Source of the DNA: Gammaproteobacteria bacterium
GTDB lineage: Bacteria; Pseudomonadota; Gammaproteobacteria; Steroidobacterales; Rariloculaceae
DNA length: 64,000 bases
Assembly: GCA_022825505.1 (NCBI GenBank)
Contig: JAJDWR010000067.1
Location: forward strand, 186,001-250,000
Direction: 5' to 3'
Both the position numbers and the translations under genes were made by a program. Shown here piece after piece: positions 1-8,547 of this stretch. How positions within the stretch are numbered: the stretch's first letter is position 1; the number at the start of each line of letters is the position of its first letter. The notes beneath the pieces were generated by a model. That model did not search any database and was not told the origin of the DNA. It was given only the letters and a program-made list of their open reading frames with translations.

Positions 1-998
1 CGTGGGTGGATGGCCTGTTCAGCCAGGGCAACTTCGGCGTGGTGACCAAGATGGGATTCTGGCTGTTGCCGGAACCCGACGCCTATCTCAGCGGCATCGT
101 TTCGGTGCCGAAGCGCCGGGACCTGATCCCGCTCGTTGACGTGGTCAACTACCTGGAGAATTCATCGTATATCGGTCAGCCGCGCTACCGGAGCCCGCTG
201 GGGGCGGTGCGAAACGAACCGCCGCTGGCGGACCTGCTGGCCGGCAATCCCTTCCCGGACGATGACACGCTCGATCGGGTCGCCGAGGAGATGGGCGTAC
301 CGTCATGGGCCTGCCAGCTGCAGTTCTACGGCGGCACGGAAGTCGTCCGGGCGATGTGGCGGCAGGCCAGGCAGAAGCTCGCCGAAGCGATACCGGGCGC
401 CACGTTCGAGGAAGAGAATTACTACGAAATGCCCATGACCGAGGAGGAAATCGCGAACGAGCGCAAGGTGGCGTTCGGTGTCCCCAATCTGGCCATCTTC
501 TCCATAGGCGCCCGCAGCGAGCAGAACCCGATTCCCGTGGATGGGCACCTGGACTTTACCTGCGTCATTCCCAAGACGGGCGAGGACTTTCTCGACGCCT
601 GCCGGATCTTCTTCGATGCAACGCAGGGGACCGGGATGGTGAGTACCGGCGGACAGTATCCGTTTGACCCGTTTCTCACCCCATCCACCTGGCACGCGCG
701 GAATTTCATCATCATCGTCGGCTTGCCCACGTATCGAACCAATACGGAGGCCAATCAGCAGACCCGGGCGTGGATGTCCCAGCTCATCGAAATTGCATCC
801 GCCAATGGCTGGAGCGAGTATCGCGCCTCGCCCACGTTTCAGGATCAGGTCATGGGGGCTTATTCGTTCAACGATCACGCCCTGCGCAAATTTCTGGAAA
901 CGCTCAAGGACGCCGCGGACCCCAACGGCATCGTCTCGCCGGGTCGCGGCGGGGTATGGCCCAGCCCCTATCGTTCAAACCGGATGACTCCGGTGTGA
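1..998 (+). CDS. FAD-linked oxidase, 4-cresol dehydrogenase / vanillyl-alcohol oxidase family (3' part)
   Basis: Partial gene: the frame is open at the left edge, so the N-terminal FAD-binding half lies outside the window. About 331 residues remain. The early stretch DGLFSQGNFGVVTKMGFWL and the C-terminal GIVSPGRGGVWP are typical of the flavoprotein subunit of 4-cresol dehydrogenase and of vanillyl-alcohol oxidase, which oxidise para-alkyl phenols to alcohols and aldehydes. In this family the electrons go to a cytochrome c partner or to O2; no partner gene is visible here. It ends 21 bases before the TAXI-TRAP genes on the same strand, so uptake and oxidation of a phenol may be coupled. Family assignment is firm; the substrate is inferred. 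Confidence 0.88.
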   Translation, partial: WVDGLFSQGNFGVVTKMGFWLLPEPDAYLSGIVSVPKRRDLIPLVDVVNYLENSSYIGQPRYRSPLGAVRNEPPLADLLAGNPFPDDDTLDRVAEEMGVPSWACQLQFYGGTEVVRAMWRQARQKLAEAIPGATFEEENYYEMPMTEEEIANERKVAFGVPNLAIFSIGARSEQNPIPVDGHLDFTCVIPKTGEDFLDACRIFFDATQGTGMVSTGGQYPFDPFLTPSTWHARNFIIIVGLPTYRTNTEANQQTRAWMSQLIEIASANGWSEYRASPTFQDQVMGAYSFNDHALRKFLETLKDAADPNGIVSPGRGGVWPSPYRSNRMTPV

Positions 999-1019
999 TC
1001 GCAGCATAGACTAGTGCTC

Positions 1020-2048
1020 ATGACGACCAACGTTTTCCGGCGGGCAACCACCCTTGCCCCGGCGCTTGCAATCGGCCTGTTGTGGTCGTTTGCGCCGGAT
1101 CACGCCGACGCGCAACTGCGGCGCATCGCCATCGGCTCGAACCCGGCCGGAACCAACTACTACGTGGTCGCCAGCGGCATTGCCAAGCTGCTGCAGGACG
1201 AGACCGGGATTCCGTCGACGGTGCGTCCGTTTTCGGGCTCTTCGGTCTACATGCCCATGTTGCAGCGTGGTGAGATTGCCCTGGGTATCAACACCCAGAT
1301 CGACAGTCAGTCCGCCTTCATGGCGCTGGATCCGTACCCGGTGTCCATGTCGAACCTGCGGCTGATTGCGGCGATGATGCCGTTGCGCGACAACCTGATG
1401 GTGAGGGCCGAATCGGGGATGACCACCGTCGACGAGCTGCGCGGCAAGCGGGTTGTTGTGGCCATTCGCTCCAACGTTGCGCTGGAACGGTGGCACTGGA
1501 CCATTCTTGCCACGGCAGGCCTCGGCCCTGACGACATCGACATGGTCAGCGTCGCCAGCCTGCCGGACGGGGTCCGGCTGCTGACCGAGGGACGGGTGGA
1601 TGCGGCGCCGATCGGGATTGCCACGGCGCTTGCGCGGCAAGCCGAGGCGACGATCCCGGGTGGTATCCGCTTCCTGGGCATCGGCAGCGACGAGAGCGCG
1701 CTGACCGAAACTGTGCCCGGAGCCCACGTGGATTTGTTTACCCCCGAAATGGCGGCCGTAGGCGTTCCGGAGCCTACCCGGCTCGTGCGTTTTGCGACCT
1801 ATCTCAATACCGGCGCCCACCTCGGCGACGATGATGCGTACCTGATCGTCAAGACCATTCACCAGCAGTGGGAGCTGTTGCGGCGCGACTATGCCCTGCT
1901 GAGTCCGGTTCCCGCCGATGACATTGCACCCGCCGACAGTCCGCATCCGTACCATCCGGGCGCGGCGCGGTATTTCCGCGAGGCGGGGCTATGGACCGAC
2001 GCACACGAGCAGAATCAGGCACGCACACTGGCAATTGCCGCGCAATAG
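1020..2048 (+). CDS. TAXI family TRAP transporter solute-binding protein
   Basis: Periplasmic binding protein of a TRAP transporter. The N-terminus has basic residues followed by a hydrophobic stretch (ATTLAPALAIGLLWSF) and an Ala-x-Ala-like cleavage region before QLRRIAIGSN. The motif IGSNPAGTNYYVVASGIAKL is the usual opening of TAXI proteins, and the length (342 residues) fits. ATG at 1020 is preferred; a GTG six bases upstream (1014) is also possible and neither has a good Shine-Dalgarno site. It sits 21 bases after the flavoprotein and 27 bases before the fused permease, which makes a complete TRAP system. The ligand is not evident from sequence; an aromatic or other organic acid is inferred from context. 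Confidence 0.93.
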   Translation: MTTNVFRRATTLAPALAIGLLWSFAPDHADAQLRRIAIGSNPAGTNYYVVASGIAKLLQDETGIPSTVRPFSGSSVYMPMLQRGEIALGINTQIDSQSAFMALDPYPVSMSNLRLIAAMMPLRDNLMVRAESGMTTVDELRGKRVVVAIRSNVALERWHWTILATAGLGPDDIDMVSVASLPDGVRLLTEGRVDAAPIGIATALARQAEATIPGGIRFLGIGSDESALTETVPGAHVDLFTPEMAAVGVPEPTRLVRFATYLNTGAHLGDDDAYLIVKTIHQQWELLRRDYALLSPVPADDIAPADSPHPYHPGAARYFREAGLWTDAHEQNQARTLAIAAQ

Positions 2049-2075
2049 ACCGGATACGGTCATCGGAAGATTAGC

Positions 2076-3947
2076 TTGGGCGGGTTTCTGACGCGGCTGG
2101 AACACGTCTACCTCGGGGCGGTCATCATCATCGGGATCGCCTGGATCATCGACGTCCCGCAGTACTTCGGCATCTCGGTCATCTCCGCGGAGTGGATGGG
2201 GCCGCTGATGGCGCTGGGGATTGCGGCTGCCTACCTGCGCCATCCCTACGGCAAGCAGGCGGGGTTGCTCGAATTGTTGCTGGGTCTGGCGGCCATCGGC
2301 AGCTGGTGCTGGATGTCGCTGAACTACTCCGACTGGATCATCGACATCTTCGGATACACCCCGCAGAAGTACATTCCCGGAACCGTCGCGATACTCCTGC
2401 TCATGGAGGCGTTGCGCAGGGCGGCCGGATTGCCCATCACCATTCTCGTCTGGTGCCTTATCGCGTACGGTTTCCTCGGTTATCTGCTGCCGCCGCCGTT
2501 TCAGGCCGAACAACTGCAGATGTCGCGGCTGATCATGTACCTGTACGCGGATACCAACGGTGTGCCCGGCCAGGTCCTGACCGTCGTGGCCCGGCTGGTG
2601 CTGGCGTTCATCGTCCTGGGCAAGCTGATGGAGGTCAGTGGCGCGACGAAGTTCTTTACCAACCTGGCCATGGCCGGCATGGGCCACCAACGCGGCGGCC
2701 CGGCCAAGGTGGCGGTCGTTGCCTCCAGCGTATTCGGGTCCATCAACGGCACGGCGGTCGGCAACATCATGTCCACCGGCATCGTGACCATTCCGTTGAT
2801 GAAGCGTTCCGGCTTCAAATCCCACTACGCGGCCGCCATAGAGGCCGTTGCTTCCAACGGCGGGCAGTTTGCGCCGCCTGTCATGGGTGCGACCGCGTTC
2901 CTGATTGCCGACTTCCTGCAGGTCAGTTATGCAAGCGTCGTGATCGCTGCCGCTGTTCCGGCGTTGCTCTACTACGTTTGCCTGTTTGCGCAGGTGGATG
3001 CCATTGCCCTGCGTTACGGCTTGCACGGCCTTCCGAAAGAGCAGCTTCCCAGCGCCGGCAGGGAACTGCGCGATGGCTGGATCTTTCTCGCGCCGCTCGC
3101 GCTGCTGCTGTACCTGTTGTTCTGGCGAGGCTTCAACCCGGGTGTGGCCGCACTGTGGTCTGTTGTGGCCTTGCTGGGCCTGACCGTGTTTCGCAAGCGG
3201 CGGCTGCCTTCGAAGGCGGAGTGGTTCGACCTCATCGTCGGCGGCGGCGCCAACATGCTGCCCCTGCTCATGATCGCCGGCGGCGCCGGCATCGTGATCG
3301 GCGTCATGAACATCACCGGTCTGGGGTTCTCGCTGTCGCTGGTTCTGACCGGAATCGGGCAGAGTGCCGGGCTGCTCGCAATGTTGATGATTACCGGGGC
3401 AATTTCCATCATCCTGGGCATGGGCATGCCCACGGCGGCAATTTACGTGGTCCTCTCGGTCATCCTGGCGCCCGCCATCGTGGAAATGGGCGTGGCGCCG
3501 ATTGCGGCGCACCTGTTCATCTTCTACTTCGGTTTGCTGTCTTTCCTGACGCCGCCGGTGGCCATCGCCAGCGCCGTCGCATCCGGGCTTGCGGGGAGCG
3601 AGGTGTGGCGCACGTCCTGGATCGGCGTTCAACTGGGCGCCGTCGCCTATTTGCTACCGTTTCTGTGGAGCTACAACGATGCCCTGTTGCTGCAAGGCTC
3701 GGGGCTGGCCAACATCTACGCGGTCGGCACGGCGCTGGTGGCTGCGCTGCTGACTGCCAAGGCATTGCAGACCGCCGTGCTCGGCACGGGGATCGGTATC
3801 GTCAGCGGACTGCTGATTTTCTCCGGCGCGCTGGTCGTGGGCAGCAGTTCGGTCTGGTTGGGAACGGAGGCGCCTGGGGTTCCCGCCTTCGCCATTGCCG
3901 GAATCGCGGTCCTGGTCGCGCTTCGATTCGTCCAACGCCGCGGCTGA
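2076..3947 (+). CDS. TRAP transporter fused permease (4TM/12TM)
   Basis: Inner-membrane permease of the TAXI-TRAP system, in which the small (DctQ-like) and large (DctM-like) membrane subunits are one polypeptide of 623 residues. Hydrophobic segments run through the whole protein. The motif GSINGTAVGNIMSTGIVTIP followed by a Gly-Gly-Gln-Phe-Ala-Pro-Pro segment and a later GMGMPTAAIYV segment are typical of the DctM half. The start is a TTG at 2076 with GGAAGA five bases upstream (2065-2070); no ATG or GTG fits as well. It follows its binding protein by 27 bases. Uptake in this family is driven by an ion gradient rather than ATP. Confidence 0.95.
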   Translation: MGGFLTRLEHVYLGAVIIIGIAWIIDVPQYFGISVISAEWMGPLMALGIAAAYLRHPYGKQAGLLELLLGLAAIGSWCWMSLNYSDWIIDIFGYTPQKYIPGTVAILLLMEALRRAAGLPITILVWCLIAYGFLGYLLPPPFQAEQLQMSRLIMYLYADTNGVPGQVLTVVARLVLAFIVLGKLMEVSGATKFFTNLAMAGMGHQRGGPAKVAVVASSVFGSINGTAVGNIMSTGIVTIPLMKRSGFKSHYAAAIEAVASNGGQFAPPVMGATAFLIADFLQVSYASVVIAAAVPALLYYVCLFAQVDAIALRYGLHGLPKEQLPSAGRELRDGWIFLAPLALLLYLLFWRGFNPGVAALWSVVALLGLTVFRKRRLPSKAEWFDLIVGGGANMLPLLMIAGGAGIVIGVMNITGLGFSLSLVLTGIGQSAGLLAMLMITGAISIILGMGMPTAAIYVVLSVILAPAIVEMGVAPIAAHLFIFYFGLLSFLTPPVAIASAVASGLAGSEVWRTSWIGVQLGAVAYLLPFLWSYNDALLLQGSGLANIYAVGTALVAALLTAKALQTAVLGTGIGIVSGLLIFSGALVVGSSSVWLGTEAPGVPAFAIAGIAVLVALRFVQRRG

Positions 3948-4070
3948 TCCTGCGATGGCATTTGAAACAGCAGTGCTATGATCTTGCACTTCGCGCGCGG
4001 GGATATACGTTGCGCTGTACGCAGGCCATATTTCGGCCAGCGTCTTGCGCTTGGCGTGCAGGGATAGACG

Positions 4071-5621
4071 ATGGGACTACTGCGATCGATCATGAGTCGT
4101 CGCCGGTTCATGGAAGACGCTGCGAGGGTTGGCTCTGCACTTGCGATACCGATGTTAGCCTCGAACAAAACGCGCGCGGATTTGCCGGGCGATTTGACCT
4201 CGCTGTCCGCCGCGCAGCTTTCCTCCGCTATCCGGTCGGGGCAGGTCAGCTGCGTCGAGACCATGCAGGCATATCTCGAGCGCATAGAGACGTTCAACCC
4301 GGTTCATAACGCCATTGTCAGCATGCGCGATGGCGAAACCTGTCTGGCGGATGCGCGCCGCGCGGACGAGGAACTCGCGCGCGGCGAGTACCGGGGATGG
4401 CTGCACGGCATGCCGCACGCAGTCAAGGACCTGGCCGATGCCGCAGGTCTTCCCACGAGCCTTGGTTCGCCGATCTTTGCGGGCACAATGCCCGAGGCGG
4501 ACGATTTGCACATCGCCCGCATCCGAAACGCGGGTGCGATCTTCATCGGCAAGACCAACGTGCCGGAGTTCGGCATGGGATCGCAGAGCTACAACAGCGT
4601 GTTCGGTGTGACCCGCAATGCGTACGATCCGGCGCTTGCGGCCGGTGGCAGCAGCGGCGGTGCGGCAGTCGGCATGGCGACTCATATGCTGCCCATCGCC
4701 GATGGCAGCGACATGATGGGTTCGCTCAGGAACCCGGCGGCATTCAACAACGTGATCGGCTTCAGGCCGAGCCAGGGACGCGTGCCGCGAACGCCCGACG
4801 ACCTGTTCTACAACCAGCTCTCGACCAACGGGCCCATGGGCAGAAGCGTCGAGGACACGATCCGCCTCCTCGATACGATGGCGGGCTTCGATCCGCGGGC
4901 GCCGATGATGATGCGCGACGAACTGCCCGGATTCGACGCCTACCGTGTCCGGGAGCTTGAGGGCCTGCGCATTGGCTGGATGGGCGATTACGAAGGTTAT
5001 CTGGCGACCGAGCCGGGTGTGCTCGAACTATGCGGGCAGTCGCTTTCAGTCCTGGAGTCCCACGGCGCGCGCGTGGACCGTGTGTATCCGGATTTCGAGA
5101 TGGACCGGCTGTGGCAATGCTGGCTCACGCTCCGGCACTGGTCGCACGCCGGACGCCAGCCGATGCTGGAAGATCCGTCCCTGCGGCAACAGCTGAAGCC
5201 CGAGATGATTTTCGAGATAGAGGGTAGCCTCGATCTCACGGCCGCCGATATCACTGCGGCATCCGAGACTCGAGCGGCCTGGTACCTTGCTGTGCACGCA
5301 CTTCTGGAGAGATTTGACGTTCTCGCGCTGCCCAGCGCCCAGGTCTTCCCGTTCCCGGCCGAAGTGCACTGGCCGCGCGAGATCAATGGCCGTGCCATGG
5401 ATACCTACCATCGCTGGATGGAAGTTGTCATCAGCGGGACCCTGGCCGGAGTCCCCGTGCTCAATCTGCCCGTCGGTTTCGATGCGGCCGGACGACCGAT
5501 GGGCATGCAGTTGATCGGCCCCATGGGCGCCGACCAGTCCGTACTCGAGGTTGGATTAGCCTACGAACTCGTGACCGACCATCTCGAACGACGCCCGGGC
5601 CCGGTCGACAGCCTCGCGTAA
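4071..5621 (+). CDS. Tat-exported amidase (amidase signature family)
   Basis: Amidase-signature hydrolase of 516 residues. The Ser-cisSer-Lys triad can be placed as Lys119 (HAVKD), cis-Ser194 (GGSSGG) and nucleophile Ser218 (DMMGSLR), with the spacing known from fatty acid amide hydrolase. The N-terminus carries a twin-arginine motif SRRRFM followed by a hydrophobic stretch (ARVGSALAIPMLA), so the folded enzyme is probably exported to the periplasm, which is less common for this family. ATG at 4071 is used; ATG at 4092, just before SRRRF, is an alternative. It stands alone after a 123-base gap. The oxyanion-loop residues read DMMG where DTGG or DIGG is usual. The amide substrate is unknown. 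Confidence 0.92.
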   Translation: MGLLRSIMSRRRFMEDAARVGSALAIPMLASNKTRADLPGDLTSLSAAQLSSAIRSGQVSCVETMQAYLERIETFNPVHNAIVSMRDGETCLADARRADEELARGEYRGWLHGMPHAVKDLADAAGLPTSLGSPIFAGTMPEADDLHIARIRNAGAIFIGKTNVPEFGMGSQSYNSVFGVTRNAYDPALAAGGSSGGAAVGMATHMLPIADGSDMMGSLRNPAAFNNVIGFRPSQGRVPRTPDDLFYNQLSTNGPMGRSVEDTIRLLDTMAGFDPRAPMMMRDELPGFDAYRVRELEGLRIGWMGDYEGYLATEPGVLELCGQSLSVLESHGARVDRVYPDFEMDRLWQCWLTLRHWSHAGRQPMLEDPSLRQQLKPEMIFEIEGSLDLTAADITAASETRAAWYLAVHALLERFDVLALPSAQVFPFPAEVHWPREINGRAMDTYHRWMEVVISGTLAGVPVLNLPVGFDAAGRPMGMQLIGPMGADQSVLEVGLAYELVTDHLERRPGPVDSLA

Positions 5622-5664
5622 CGTCTTTCTGCTCCGAATCCTCAGGATCTTCCGGAACCGGACA

Positions 5665-7176
5665 CTAATCGGTCACGGCCTCGATCACTTCCCGCGCAAG
5701 GTCCCATCTGTCGAATCCCTGGGCGCCGTAATCGAGGCCGCGCCTGACAATGACCAGGTCGTGGGACGGCACGATGATTACATATTGACCGCGGTTGCCC
5801 GCCGTCGAATAGGCATCCTTCGGCACGTCGGTCCGGTCGTCCGGCACGAGCCACCATTGACCGCCATAGAAATTGCCGTGCTCAGCCAGTGACGGTGCGG
5901 GCGTGCGCACGAATTCGATCCAATCCTCGGAGATCACCCGTTCTCCATTCCAGACCCCGCCCCGCAGATAGAGCAGTCCGAATCTCGCCAGGTCGCGCGC
6001 GTTGGTGTAAACCTGACTGCTCAGTATGAAATCCCCGAATCGGTCGGTGCTGACCAAGGTGTTGCGCATGCCGGTCCGGTCCAGCAATGCGCTGCGCGGA
6101 AACTCGTGGTACACAGTCTCGCCAAGCTCGACCTTCATCCTGTAGACCGCAAGCAGCGTGTCGTAGTTTTCATAGTCCCAATGCGTGCCCGGTTCCCTGA
6201 TCAGGCCCCGGCTGCGGCTGTGAATGGCCGAACTTTCTCCTGCCCAGTAAGACAAACCCGAGCCGGTGGCGTACTCAAGATTCGCGTTGTCGATCGTGTA
6301 CAGGCCGCTTGACATATTGAGAACGTGCCTGAGGGTTATTGCCGATCGCGGGTCACGGTCGTGGGCATCGGCTTGCGGAAACCAGGAAAGACCGAGCGGT
6401 GCGTCGAGCGACAACCTTTCCCGGTCCACCAGGATTCCGATCAGCGTTGCCGCGATGCTTTTGGCCGTAGACCAGGTGCGTGTGCGCGTCGCCATCGTGA
6501 CGCCTGGAGCATATCGCTCGTGAACGATTCGTCCGCCATGCACGACCAGCAGGCTCAGCGTGACCTGTTCCGGCGACTCGCGGTCGAAAGCCCAGTCCGA
6601 CGCCGCGCGCAAGGCGGCCTGGTCGATTGCCGCCGGCAACGGCGCATCCTCGAGCATGTCGCCGTCCGGCCATGGGATTGTGGCCGGATCGCCAGGCGGA
6701 GGCGGCATGGTCAGTGCCGGCAGGCTGTCGATATCGTCAAAGGTGTGGTCCGGCGCGAGCACGATGCAGCCAATACCTTCGCGAAATGCGGCGCGCATGA
6801 CCGGCACCCCACCCGGCGCACCGACTGCGACGGCACGGCGAGCGGTATCGACGACGTAATCGCCGCCGGCAGCCGTTCCAATCGGTTCGGGCAAGTAGGC
6901 AAGTTCCTGTTCAAATACTTGCGCGAGCGAGCGATTCGATACGAAAAGCCCATTGCACATGAACACGGCCTGTTGTCCGCGCCGAATCATTTCGCGGTTG
7001 AACTGCCAATAGTCGAACGATGATTCCTGTTGCGCCGTCGCTGGAGCCGTGAGCACCAGCAAGCCAAAGGCCGCGGTGATGGCAACCAGGCCCTTGCTGC
7101 GATGCGCTGCGCGGGAACAAATCGCGTTCGCAGCGATTCCGATAGTTTCAAGGGACCGCATCATCTCTGTTCGCAT
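5665..7176 (-). CDS. Exported serine hydrolase, class C beta-lactamase-like
   Basis: Penicillin-binding/beta-lactamase-fold hydrolase of 503 residues, probably an esterase or amide hydrolase (6-aminohexanoate-dimer hydrolase-like) rather than a true beta-lactamase. The SxxK motif is TWSTAKS with Ser236 and Lys239 counted from ATG 7176; a Tyr-x-Asn candidate lies in HWDYEN. A signal peptide with a Leu/Val/Ala-rich core ends near TAPATAQQ. ATG 7176 has GGAA about 8 bases upstream; an in-frame GTG at 7200 would abut the previous gene. About 170 residues between the signal peptide and the SxxK region have no domain I recognise. It is the last gene of a six-gene operon, 24 bases after the P450. 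Confidence 0.87.
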   Translation of the reverse strand: MRTEMMRSLETIGIAANAICSRAAHRSKGLVAITAAFGLLVLTAPATAQQESSFDYWQFNREMIRRGQQAVFMCNGLFVSNRSLAQVFEQELAYLPEPIGTAAGGDYVVDTARRAVAVGAPGGVPVMRAAFREGIGCIVLAPDHTFDDIDSLPALTMPPPPGDPATIPWPDGDMLEDAPLPAAIDQAALRAASDWAFDRESPEQVTLSLLVVHGGRIVHERYAPGVTMATRTRTWSTAKSIAATLIGILVDRERLSLDAPLGLSWFPQADAHDRDPRSAITLRHVLNMSSGLYTIDNANLEYATGSGLSYWAGESSAIHSRSRGLIREPGTHWDYENYDTLLAVYRMKVELGETVYHEFPRSALLDRTGMRNTLVSTDRFGDFILSSQVYTNARDLARFGLLYLRGGVWNGERVISEDWIEFVRTPAPSLAEHGNFYGGQWWLVPDDRTDVPKDAYSTAGNRGQYVIIVPSHDLVIVRRGLDYGAQGFDRWDLAREVIEAVTD

Positions 7177-7200
7177 TGTTGATTTCCGGGTTCCAGCCAC

Positions 7201-8478
7201 TTACCAGCTCAGCCAGAGTTCTTTCGGGCCGCGAAACGTGAAATTCGGGAAGTAATCGAGCACCTGATCTTCCACGAGGCGAAGCGACGGCACGCGCCGG
7301 ACCAGTGTTTCCATCGTGATCCGCGCCTCCATCTGCGCGAGTCGATTGCCGAGACAGAAGTGGATACCGCGCCCGAACGAGATATGGGTCCGGGCGTTCT
7401 TTCTGCGGATATCGAAGGTCCCTGAATCGTCGTAGAGACTCTCGTCGTGATTGGCCGAACCCAGGGACAGAAAAACCTGTGTACCCGCCGGGACCCGGTA
7501 GCCGGCAATCTCGGTATCGCGGGCCACCACCCGTCGCCAACTGGTCTGCGGAGAATTGAACCGCAGCACCTCTTCCAGCGCGTTGGGTATCAATCCCGGG
7601 TCGGCGCACAGCGCCTCCCAGTTCTCCCGCTTCGAGAGCAGGCAGACCAGCGAGTTGCCGAGAAAGTTGCTGACGATCTCATGGCCTGCAAAGGACAGGC
7701 CGTAGACCACCGACTCCACTTCCTTGTAGGTGAGGTCGTCGGGATTGGCATCGTGCCCGGCCAGCAGTTCAGAAGTGAAGTCGTCGGCCGGTTCCCGGTG
7801 CCGGTGCCTCACGAACGACACGCAGTACCGCCAGTAGGCGAGCATCTTCTTCGCGATATCGACCTGTTCCTCTTCGGTTGCCTTGCCCCAGGTGAAGGCG
7901 AGCCGGTTGGTGGTCCATTCCTGAAGCCGGGGATCGTCCTCCCGGGGGAAGCCGAGCAGGCGGAAGATTGTTTCTCCGGGAAGAGGGTGCCCGATCGTGG
8001 ACACGAATTCGCAGGGCGCGCCGGCTTCGAGCATGCCGTCGACGAGGGCCTCGCAGCGCTCTCGAACGTAGGGCGTCAGCGCCCGGATGCGCCGGCCGGA
8101 GAACCCTGCCTGGGTGTACTTCCTGATCCGCGTGTGATCCGGACGGGCGCGGTTGGACATGACCGCGATGGGGTCGTAGTCGGCTGCGGAGAGCACTTTG
8201 GCGGCTGCATCGCAGATCGGCAGCACGGGGTCCTGGACGTTTTCCGAAGAGAACACATCCGGGTTGGTGAAGACGGCCGCGACGTCCTTCATCCGGGTGA
8301 CGACCAGGTATCCCAGTTCCTCGGAATAAAAGACCGGAGAGTCCTCGCGCCGCCTCGCCAGTTCGGAGTACGGGTCGGCGACGTACTTTACTGCGAAGGG
8401 CGAGAACGCGTGATCCACGGGGCACCCGTCGGGCCTGGGAGCGCGCTTGGTGCGGAGTTTGTGATATGCCTCTGGCAT
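7201..8478 (-). CDS. Cytochrome P450
   Basis: Soluble bacterial P450 of 425 residues. The haem-binding loop is FGRGIHFCLGNRL with axial Cys375, and the K-helix ExxR is LEEVLR (Glu303, Arg306). In the I-helix, the usual acid-alcohol pair AGxET reads AGHEIV (residues 264-269), so the oxygen-activating Thr is replaced by Ile or Val. The protein would hydroxylate or demethylate a small organic molecule in the cytoplasm using an external ferredoxin system; no ferredoxin or reductase gene is in the window. It is 69 bases after the MFS gene and 24 bases before the serine hydrolase. The ATG at 8478 lies at the end of the most AT-rich spacer of the operon. Confidence 0.95.
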   Translation of the reverse strand: MPEAYHKLRTKRAPRPDGCPVDHAFSPFAVKYVADPYSELARRREDSPVFYSEELGYLVVTRMKDVAAVFTNPDVFSSENVQDPVLPICDAAAKVLSAADYDPIAVMSNRARPDHTRIRKYTQAGFSGRRIRALTPYVRERCEALVDGMLEAGAPCEFVSTIGHPLPGETIFRLLGFPREDDPRLQEWTTNRLAFTWGKATEEEQVDIAKKMLAYWRYCVSFVRHRHREPADDFTSELLAGHDANPDDLTYKEVESVVYGLSFAGHEIVSNFLGNSLVCLLSKRENWEALCADPGLIPNALEEVLRFNSPQTSWRRVVARDTEIAGYRVPAGTQVFLSLGSANHDESLYDDSGTFDIRRKNARTHISFGRGIHFCLGNRLAQMEARITMETLVRRVPSLRLVEDQVLDYFPNFTFRGPKELWLSW

Positions 8479-8547
8479 GGCGTGTGCAGTAATCGCGATA
8501 CGTCTGGAATTCTGGTGCTCTATCCAACTGATAATAGCGGATCAGCA

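Noticed and set aside
1989..3632. Long open frame antisense to the TRAP permease
   Set aside because: It is rich in Arg, His, Gln and Asp with no recognisable motif and is the mirror of a well-supported membrane protein in GC-rich DNA.
8516..8527. Shared 12-mer TTGGATAGAGCA (minus strand) before the P450 gene and before the arylsulfotransferase at 15912-15923
   Set aside because: Only two copies, at different distances from the start codons and without a matching second element; probably chance.
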